This document shows positions 58,057 to 64,000 of a stretch of DNA of 64,000 nt, in pieces. The stretch spans positions 1 to 64,000 of the forward strand of contig NZ_JAGINO010000013.1 of NCBI RefSeq assembly GCF_017876115.1. The letters run 5' to 3'. The notes beneath the pieces are model-generated. The model did no database searches. It had not been told where the DNA came from and saw nothing but the letters and a program-made list of their open reading frames with translations. The stretch is from Azospirillum picis (GTDB taxonomy: Bacteria > Pseudomonadota > Alphaproteobacteria > Azospirillales > Azospirillaceae). The position numbers and the translations under genes were made by a program. Numbering within the stretch: position 1 is the first letter of the stretch; the number at the start of each line of letters is the position of its first letter.

Positions 58057-59529
58057 ATGGTTCCCGTGGCACTTGGACAGGACTTCCCGACCATGAACGA
58101 GCTGACGCCCCGTGCCGGGGCGATGCATCCCGGCGCGTCTCCTGTCGGGGGCGCGGTCCCGCGTCTCGCGAAGGCCCCGCCGACCGAGGGCGTCCCACCG
58201 CCGGGGAGCGGCCCGGCGGCCGGCCGGCGGGGAAGGATCATCCTGATCAACCGCTACTTCTACCCGGACCTGTCGGCGACCAGCCAGATGGTGAGCAGCC
58301 TCGCCTTCGAGCTGACGGCCCGGGGCTTCGCCGTGCATGCGATCGCCAGCCGCCAGCGCTACGACGATGCCGCCGCCGCGCTGCCCCGCCACGAAACCAT
58401 CCGCGGCGTGACCATCCACCGCGTCGGCACCAGCAGCCTCGGCCGCGGCCGGCTGGGCCGGCGGGCGGTGGACTACGCGACCTTCCATCTCGCCGCCGCC
58501 GCCGCGGTGGTCTCGGACGCCCGTCCCGGCGACTGCGTGGTCGCCTGCACCGACCCGCCGATGCTGTCGGTGACCGTGCAGTCGGTGCTGCCGCCGGGCA
58601 CGCTGCTGGTCAACTGGCTGCTCGACCTGTTCCCGGAAGTCGCCTTCTCCTTGCAGGTGAAGGGCGTCCTCGGCATCGCCCCGCTGCTGCGCCGCCTGCG
58701 CAACCGCTCGCTGGCCAAGGCGGCGAGGAACGTCGTGATCGGCGGGCGCATGGCGGCGCTGCTGACCGACCAGGGCATCAGCCCGAACGCCATCACGGTC
58801 ATCCCCAACTGTTCGGACGGCAGCCTGGTGCGGCCGCTGCCGCGCGAGGCGGTGGCCCTGCGCCGCGAGTGGCGGCTGGGGAACCGCTTCGTCGTCGGCT
58901 ATTCCGGCAACATGGGGCGGGCGCACGAGTTCGGCACGGTGATCGACGCGGCCGACCGGCTGCGGGGCGATCCCGGCATCCTGTTCCTGTTCGTCGGCGA
59001 CGGCCACCGGCTGGCGGAGATCCGCCGCGCGGTGGCCGAGCGCAATCTGCCCAACGTCCTGTTCCGGCCACTGCAGTCCGAAGAGCGCCTGTGCGAGACG
59101 CTGGGCGCCATGGACGTCCATCTGGTGACGCTGCGCCCCGAGCTCGAGGGGCTGATCATCCCGAGCAAGATTTACGGCATCGCCGCCGCCGGACGGCCGG
59201 CGCTGTTCGTCGGCGACCGGCAGGGCGAGGTCGGCGCCATGCTGCACGACCATGATTTCGGCTCCGCCTTCGCCATCGGCGATGCCGACGGGCTGGCCGA
59301 AGCGATCCATCGGCTCAGCACGTCACCCACGCTGTGCCGGCGGCTCGGAGACAATGCGCGCCGCGCCTTCGACGAGCAGTTCGACCGCCGCCACGTGGTC
59401 GAGAAATGGCTGGCCCTGCTGGACGGCCTGCCGGCCGGCACCAGGGCGCCTCCGACCGGCCGAGCGATGAGGGACCGGGTGGCGGCGGAGAGGGCGGCGG
59501 CGGAGAGGGCGGTGGGGGGAGCGAAATGA
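58057..59529 (+). CDS. glycosyltransferase, WbuB/GT4-like
   Basis: A 490-residue GT-B enzyme. It opens with a low-complexity leader, then RIILINRYFYPDLSATSQMV, CTDPPMLSVTVQ, VVIGGRMAALLTDQGI, VVGYSGNMGRAHEFGTVIDA and LVTLRPELEGLIIPSKIYGI. This pattern is that of WbuB-type fucosamine transferases and colanic-acid WcaI. The start at 58057 has GAGGG six bases upstream; ATG 58093 is also possible. The Ala/Glu/Arg-rich tail (AAERAAAERA) overlaps gmd by ATGA. It is the first gene of the fucose operon. Confidence 0.85.
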   Translation: MVPVALGQDFPTMNELTPRAGAMHPGASPVGGAVPRLAKAPPTEGVPPPGSGPAAGRRGRIILINRYFYPDLSATSQMVSSLAFELTARGFAVHAIASRQRYDDAAAALPRHETIRGVTIHRVGTSSLGRGRLGRRAVDYATFHLAAAAAVVSDARPGDCVVACTDPPMLSVTVQSVLPPGTLLVNWLLDLFPEVAFSLQVKGVLGIAPLLRRLRNRSLAKAARNVVIGGRMAALLTDQGISPNAITVIPNCSDGSLVRPLPREAVALRREWRLGNRFVVGYSGNMGRAHEFGTVIDAADRLRGDPGILFLFVGDGHRLAEIRRAVAERNLPNVLFRPLQSEERLCETLGAMDVHLVTLRPELEGLIIPSKIYGIAAAGRPALFVGDRQGEVGAMLHDHDFGSAFAIGDADGLAEAIHRLSTSPTLCRRLGDNARRAFDEQFDRRHVVEKWLALLDGLPAGTRAPPTGRAMRDRVAAERAAAERAVGGAK

Positions 59530-60590
59530 CCAAGACGGCACTGATCACCGGTGTCACCGGGCAGGACGGCGCCTATCTGGCCGAGCTGCTGCTCGCCAAG
59601 GGCTATCGGGTGCATGGGCTCAAGCGCCGCTCCTCGTCCTTCAACACCGGGCGGGTCGAGCACCTCTACCAGGACCCGCACGAGGCCGACCTGCGCTTCG
59701 TCCTGCATTACGGCGACCTCACCGACGCCACCAACCTGATCCGCCTGATGCAGGAGGTCCAACCCGACGAGGTCTACAATCTGGCGGCCCAGAGCCACGT
59801 CCAGGTCAGCTTCGAGACGCCGGAATACACCGGCAACGCCGACGGCCTCGGCACGCTGCGCCTGCTGGAAGCGATCCGCCTGCTCGGCATGACCGGGCGC
59901 TGCCGCTTCTACCAGGCCTCGACCTCGGAGCTCTACGGCAAGGTGCAGGAGACGCCGCAGCGCGAGACCACGCCGTTCTATCCGCGCAGCCCCTACGCCG
60001 CCGCCAAGCTCTACGCCTACTGGATCACGGTGAACTACCGCGAGGCCTACGGGATACACGCCTCCAACGGCATCCTGTTCAATCATGAGGGCCCGACCCG
60101 CGGCGAGACCTTCGTCACCCGCAAGATCACCCGCGCCGTCGCCGCCATCGAGCAGGGCCGGCAGGACAGGCTGTATCTCGGCAACCTCGACGCCAGGCGC
60201 GACTGGGGCCATGCCCGCGACTATGTCGAGGGGATGTGGCGCATGCTGCAGCAGGACGAGCCGGACGACTATGTGCTGGCCACCGGCGAGACCCATTCGG
60301 TGCGCGAGTTCGTCGAGCTGGCCTTCGCCCATGTCGGCCGCGCCATCGCCTGGCGCGGCATCGGCGTCGAGGAGGAGGGCGTCTGCCGGAAGACCGGCCG
60401 GACCCTGGTGCGCATCGACCCGCGCTATTTCCGCCCGACCGAGGTCGAGCTGCTGCTCGGCGACCCGTCCAAGGCGCGCGAGCGGCTCGGCTGGCGCCAC
60501 CGCACCTCCTTCCGCCAGCTCGTCGCCGAGATGATGGCGGCCGACCTGCAATCCGAACAGACCGGAGGGCGTGCCTATGTCGATGCATGA
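59526..60590 (+). CDS. gmd: GDP-mannose 4,6-dehydratase
   Basis: A 354-residue SDR enzyme that makes GDP-4-keto-6-deoxymannose, the precursor of GDP-fucose. It has the NADP-binding TALITGVTGQDGAYLAELLL, the KRRSSSFNTGRVEHLY segment, STSELYGKVQETPQ and YAAAKLYAYW (Tyr/Lys catalytic pair). The sequence is complete and of normal length. It is joined to the upstream gene by ATGA and overlaps fcl by 14 bases. Confidence 0.96.
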   Translation: MTKTALITGVTGQDGAYLAELLLAKGYRVHGLKRRSSSFNTGRVEHLYQDPHEADLRFVLHYGDLTDATNLIRLMQEVQPDEVYNLAAQSHVQVSFETPEYTGNADGLGTLRLLEAIRLLGMTGRCRFYQASTSELYGKVQETPQRETTPFYPRSPYAAAKLYAYWITVNYREAYGIHASNGILFNHEGPTRGETFVTRKITRAVAAIEQGRQDRLYLGNLDARRDWGHARDYVEGMWRMLQQDEPDDYVLATGETHSVREFVELAFAHVGRAIAWRGIGVEEEGVCRKTGRTLVRIDPRYFRPTEVELLLGDPSKARERLGWRHRTSFRQLVAEMMAADLQSEQTGGRAYVDA

Positions 60591-61551
60591 GCTCATCTTC
60601 CCGCTCGAGGGCCGGCGGGTCTGGGTGGCGGGCCATCGCGGCATGGTCGGCTCCGCCGTCGTCCGCCGGCTGGCGCGTGAGGGCTGCGAGATCCTGACGG
60701 TGCCCCGCGCCGAACTCGACCTGCGCCGGCAGGACGATGTCGAGGCCTGGATGGCCCGGATGCGGCCGGAGGTGGTGGTGGCGGCGGCGGCGACGGTCGG
60801 CGGCATCCTGGCCAACGACACCCGGCCGGCGGAGTTCATCTACGACAACCTGGCGATCGGCACCAACCTGATCGAGGCGTCGAAGCGCAACGGCGTCGCC
60901 AAGCTGCTCTATCTCAGCTCGTCCTGCGTCTATCCCCGGCTGGCGCCGCAGCCCATCCCCGAAAGCGCCCTGCTGGGCGGGCCGCTGGAGCCGACCAATC
61001 AGTGGTACGCCATCGCCAAGATCGCCGGCATCCTGCTGTGCCAGGCCTACCGCCGGCACAACGGCTGCGACTTCATCGCGGCGATGCCGACCAACCTGTA
61101 CGGCCCCGGCGACAATTTCGACCTCGCCTCCAGCCATGTCCTGCCCGCCCTGATGCGCAAGCTGCACGAGGCCAAGCTGGCCGGCCGCCGCACCGTCGAG
61201 GTCTGGGGCAGCGGCAGGCCGCTGCGCGAGTTCCTCCATGTCGACGACCTCGCCGACGGCCTCGTCTTCCTGCTCAACCGCTATTCGGGCGAGGAGCACG
61301 TGAATGTCGGTTCCGGCAGCGAGGTCGGTATCGCCGAGTTGGCCCGGCTGATCGCCGAGGTGGTCGGCTGGGACGGCGAGCTGGTGTTCGACGCCGGCAA
61401 GCCGGACGGCACGCCGCGCAAGCTGCTGGACAGCGGCAGGCTGACGGCGATGGGCTGGCGCCCGCACATCGACCTGCGCGCGGGGCTGCGCCAGACCTAC
61501 CGCTGGTTCCTGGAGCAGGACATCGCCGCGGCCGGGACCGTCGCCGCCTGA
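60577..61551 (+). CDS. fcl: GDP-L-fucose synthase
   Basis: A 324-residue epimerase-reductase that completes GDP-L-fucose. It has AGHRGMVGSAVVRRL, LYLSSSCVYPRLAPQP, the YAIAK active-site pair and NLYGPGDNFDL. The start at 60577 is chosen because GGAGGG lies eight bases upstream inside gmd; a GTG at 60571 is too close to it. The end is followed by a 23-bp direct repeat that duplicates the stop-codon region. Confidence 0.95.
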   Translation: MSMHELIFPLEGRRVWVAGHRGMVGSAVVRRLAREGCEILTVPRAELDLRRQDDVEAWMARMRPEVVVAAAATVGGILANDTRPAEFIYDNLAIGTNLIEASKRNGVAKLLYLSSSCVYPRLAPQPIPESALLGGPLEPTNQWYAIAKIAGILLCQAYRRHNGCDFIAAMPTNLYGPGDNFDLASSHVLPALMRKLHEAKLAGRRTVEVWGSGRPLREFLHVDDLADGLVFLLNRYSGEEHVNVGSGSEVGIAELARLIAEVVGWDGELVFDAGKPDGTPRKLLDSGRLTAMGWRPHIDLRAGLRQTYRWFLEQDIAAAGTVAA

Positions 61552-61586
61552 CGGGCGGCAGGAACCATCGCCGCCTGACGGTCGGC
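61537..61586 (+). repeat. 23-bp tandem repeat across the fcl stop
   Basis: ACCGTCGCCGCCTGACGGGC (61537) is copied at 61564 as ACCATCGCCGCCTGACGGTC, with GGC after each. The stop codon TGA is within the unit. It looks like a small slip-strand duplication of the gene's 3' end. Confidence 0.7.
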
Positions 61587-61634
61587 TCGCGAAGCCCCAA
61601 AAGCTCCCCCCTTTCCTGCTGCGGAGGACCTCCC

Positions 61635-62984
61635 ATGATGCCGCGCGTTCTGGTCGCCCAGATCGGTGCCCGCATGCACTATGCGGTGCCCCGGATCCTG
61701 CAAGAGGCCGGTGCCCTCGAACGGTTCTTCACCGACATCTGCGTGACCGGCGACTGGGCCGACACGGTGGCGGCGCTGCCGCCGGACATCACGCCCCCCA
61801 CCCTGCGCCGTCTGGCCATGCGCCGGCCCACCGCCGTCCCGGCGGCCAAGATCACCAGCTTCCCGCTGTTCGGGCTGACCTTCGGCTTTCGCCGCACCCG
61901 CGCGCGCAATGCGGGCGAGGCGGCACGGATGTATCTCGACGGCGGGCGGTCCTTCTGCCGCCGCGTCCTCCGCTGCGGCTTGGGCGGGGCCTCGATGGTC
62001 TATGCCTTCGATGGCGCCGCGCTGGAGCTGCTGCGCGAGGCCCGCCGCGCCGGGCTGACGACGGTGCTGGAACAGACGATCGCCTCGGTCCAGCTGCAGG
62101 ACCGGCTGATGATCGAGCAGGCCGGCCGCTTCCCCGACTGGGAGGCACGGGTCCTGGACCGCAAGACGGCGGCCGCCTTGTGCGCGCATGAGCGTGCGGA
62201 GTGGGAGGCCGCCGACCTGATCGTCTGCGGCTCCGAGTTCGTCCGCCAGTCCGTCGCCGACTGCGGCGGTCCCGTCGAGCGCTGCGTCGTCGTCCCCTAC
62301 GGCGTCGACGACCGCTTCATGCTGCCGGCGCGCGACCCGCGGCAGGGGCCGCTACGCGTGCTGAGCGTCGGAGAGGTCGGCCTGCGCAAGGGCTCGCCCC
62401 ATGTGATCGAGGCGGCGCGCCGGCTTGCCGGCCGCGCCGAGTTCCGCATGGCCGGCCCCTGCGCGCTGCCGGCGCCGGTCGTCGCCGATACGTCGCCGAA
62501 CCTGCAAATCCTCGGTCCGGTGCCGCGCGGCGACATCCTGCGCCATTATGCTTGGGCCGACGTCTTCCTGCTGCCCTCGATCTGCGAAGGCTCCGCCACC
62601 GCCGTCTACGAGGCGCTCGCCGCCGGGCTGCCGGTGGTCTGCACGCCCAACACGGGCAGCGTCGTCCAGGACGGCGTGCAGGGCTTCATCGTTCCCCCCG
62701 GCGACCCCGACGCGATCGTCACCGCCCTGGAAACCCTGGCGGACGACCCTGCCTGGCGGCGCGACATGGCCGAGCGGGCGAGGCTGCGGTTCCGGGAATA
62801 CGACGTCGACGCCTATGGGATGCGGCTGGTCGCGGCATTGCACGCGGCGGCGAACGGCCTCATGCCCGCCTCGTCCTCCGCCGCCGGCGCCCCGGCGGCC
62901 GGTCCCGACGGCCCCTCCCCGTCACGGAAAGGCGGCGCGCATCCGGACGTCAAGGACCGGATCCCGATGCCGGCATCGCGATGA
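61635..62984 (+). CDS. family 4 glycosyltransferase
   Basis: A 449-residue GT-B enzyme. The N-terminus, VLVAQIGARMHYAVPRILQE, and SLFTDIC-like start are followed by a donor domain with VVPYGVDDRFMLPA, LSVGEVGLRKGSPHVIEAAR and the E-x7-E motif in ICEGSATAVYEALAAGLPV. The donor is probably a nucleotide sugar such as GDP-fucose, but this is only by location. The ribosome site GGAGG is seven bases before the ATG at 61635. The stop overlaps the next start (ATGA). Confidence 0.88.
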   Translation: MMPRVLVAQIGARMHYAVPRILQEAGALERFFTDICVTGDWADTVAALPPDITPPTLRRLAMRRPTAVPAAKITSFPLFGLTFGFRRTRARNAGEAARMYLDGGRSFCRRVLRCGLGGASMVYAFDGAALELLREARRAGLTTVLEQTIASVQLQDRLMIEQAGRFPDWEARVLDRKTAAALCAHERAEWEAADLIVCGSEFVRQSVADCGGPVERCVVVPYGVDDRFMLPARDPRQGPLRVLSVGEVGLRKGSPHVIEAARRLAGRAEFRMAGPCALPAPVVADTSPNLQILGPVPRGDILRHYAWADVFLLPSICEGSATAVYEALAAGLPVVCTPNTGSVVQDGVQGFIVPPGDPDAIVTALETLADDPAWRRDMAERARLRFREYDVDAYGMRLVAALHAAANGLMPASSSAAGAPAAGPDGPSPSRKGGAHPDVKDRIPMPASR

Positions 62985-64000
62985 ACATCTGCATGCTGAC
63001 CGCATCGGTCTCCCCCATGGGCGGCGGCGTCTTCTTCGCGCTGCATGGGCTCGCCACGGCGCTTCACCAGCCTCCGGACCTGTCGGTCTCGGTCGTCGGC
63101 CTGTGCAACCGGCCCGACGATGGCGACCTGGCCGCCTGGCGGCCACTTCCCATCGCCGCCTGCGGGATTCGCGGTCCGAAATCCTGGGGTTATTCCGGCG
63201 GGCTGGCCCCCGCCCTGCGCAGCGCCCGGGCCGATCTCACCCATGTCCATGGCATGTGGATGTATCCGTCGCTCGCCAACCGGCTCCAGGCCCGCGGCGG
63301 CCGACCCTATGTGATCAGCCCGCATGGCATGCTCGACCCCTGGGCGGTGGCGAACGCGGGCTGGAAGAAAAAGATCGCGCTGCGGCTCTATGAGGGGGCC
63401 CATCTGAACGGGGCCGGCTGCCTGCATGCCCTGTGCGAGTCGGAGCTGCGGTCGCTCCGGGCCTTCGGGCAGAAGAACCCGGTCTGCGTCATTCCCAACG
63501 GCGTCGACCTCGCCGGCAACGAACCCGTTCACGACGGCAAGCCAGACTGGTTCGAGGCGGTCCCCCCGGGGGCCCGCACCCTGCTCTTCCTCGGCCGCCT
63601 CCATCCCAAGAAAAACCTGCCGGCGCTGCTGCGCGCCTGGGCGCTGCTGCGCCAGCGCAAGGTCCCCGGCGCTGGCGGTTGGCATCTGGTGATCGCCGGC
63701 TGGGACCAGAACGACCATCGCCACGACCTGGCGGTCCTCAGCGACGAGCTGGACATCGCCGGGTCCGTCACCTTCGCGGGTCCGCAATTCGGCGTCGGCA
63801 AACGGCTGAGCTACGGGGCGGCGGACGCCATGATCCTGCCCTCGCTCAGCGAAGGCTTCCCCATGGCCGTGCTGGAGGCCTGGTGCGCCGGCCTTCCGGT
63901 GCTGATGACGCCGGAATGCAACATGCCCATCGGCTTCGAGGCCGGGGCGGCGCTCGAGATCGCCACCGACCCGGCCTCGATCGCCGACGGCCTGGCGGAC
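62981..64000 (+). CDS. family 4 glycosyltransferase, truncated by the window end
   Basis: The first 340 codons of a GT-B enzyme; the frame stays open to the last base. It begins MNICMLTASVSPMGGGVFFA. It has THVHGMWMYPS, VISPHGMLDPWAVANAGWKK, CVIPNGVDLAGN, LFLGRLHPKKNLPALLRAW and LPSLSEGFPMAVLEAWCAGL (E-x7-E). The PHGMLDPWA segment is typical of GT4 enzymes of exopolysaccharide loci. It is joined to the previous gene by ATGA, so it belongs to the same operon. Confidence 0.9.
   Translation, partial: MNICMLTASVSPMGGGVFFALHGLATALHQPPDLSVSVVGLCNRPDDGDLAAWRPLPIAACGIRGPKSWGYSGGLAPALRSARADLTHVHGMWMYPSLANRLQARGGRPYVISPHGMLDPWAVANAGWKKKIALRLYEGAHLNGAGCLHALCESELRSLRAFGQKNPVCVIPNGVDLAGNEPVHDGKPDWFEAVPPGARTLLFLGRLHPKKNLPALLRAWALLRQRKVPGAGGWHLVIAGWDQNDHRHDLAVLSDELDIAGSVTFAGPQFGVGKRLSYGAADAMILPSLSEGFPMAVLEAWCAGLPVLMTPECNMPIGFEAGAALEIATDPASIADGLAD

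Noticed and set aside
1..64000. tRNA, rRNA, prophage, integrase or attachment sites
   Set aside because: I looked for tRNA-like cloverleaf ends, rRNA segments, integrases and flanking repeats and saw none. Only one decayed transposase fragment was found.

Overview
The window is a high-GC (coding regions near 70% GC) chromosome or chromid segment. The best guess is an alphaproteobacterium of the Rhodospirillales, Azospirillum-like. This rests on the GTTC-N7-GTTC SOS box typical of alphaproteobacterial LexA, the codon use, and the mix of gene families. The genus is an inference; no rRNA or tRNA gene is present to confirm it.

Layout. (1) 1-211: the last 51 codons of an APS kinase (CysC or CysNC) with a strong terminator. 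(2) 212-19233: an AT-rich control region, then a 12-kb gene for a 4000-residue repeat protein carrying an N-terminal LEPRYMFDGA motif and two DUF4347 domains. It is followed without a break by a TolC-like lipoprotein with a SPOR domain, a HlyD-type adaptor, a GAF-TM-HlyD protein, and an M50 metalloprotease-HlyD fusion with a PqqD-like N-terminus. No ABC ATPase is present, so this looks like a dedicated but non-canonical export machine for the giant protein. (3) 19288-25257: an SOS-controlled pair (radical SAM DNA-repair protein and UdgX-type uracil-DNA glycosylase), a DUF2076 protein, a neutral zinc metallopeptidase, a small unknown protein, and infC, which appears to start at AUA. (4) 25612-34742: a PAS-PAS hybrid histidine kinase, a DacF-like D,D-carboxypeptidase with SPOR domain, a uracil-type NCS2 permease behind a putative sigma-54 promoter, an acyltransferase, a Mut7-C protein, gene relics, a small methyltransferase-like protein and a DapA-family aldolase.

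(5) 34743-43235: the Kdp potassium ATPase operon (a tiny membrane peptide, kdpF, kdpA, kdpB, kdpC, kdpD; no kdpE). A structured leader precedes it: a repeated dyad/-10 promoter module, an intrinsic terminator, and a second long stem-loop just before the first start codon. (6) 43480-64000: a surface-polysaccharide locus that runs off the right end. It holds a CDP-sugar branch (rfbG, rfbF, a C-methyltransferase, a PIG-L deacetylase and an RfbC-like epimerase), a flippase, a GT2 glycosyltransferase, and a minus-strand operon of export lipoprotein, class III aminotransferase, DUF4038 glycosidase, pyruvyltransferase and aminopeptidase-like protein. A plus-strand operon follows with three glycosyltransferases and the GDP-fucose genes gmd and fcl.

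Reading the parts together, two surface systems dominate: a giant secreted or surface protein with its exporter, and an exo- or O-polysaccharide that probably contains a C-methylated CDP-derived deoxysugar, fucose and a pyruvyl or amino modification. The DNA-repair and potassium modules between them carry visible regulatory signals.
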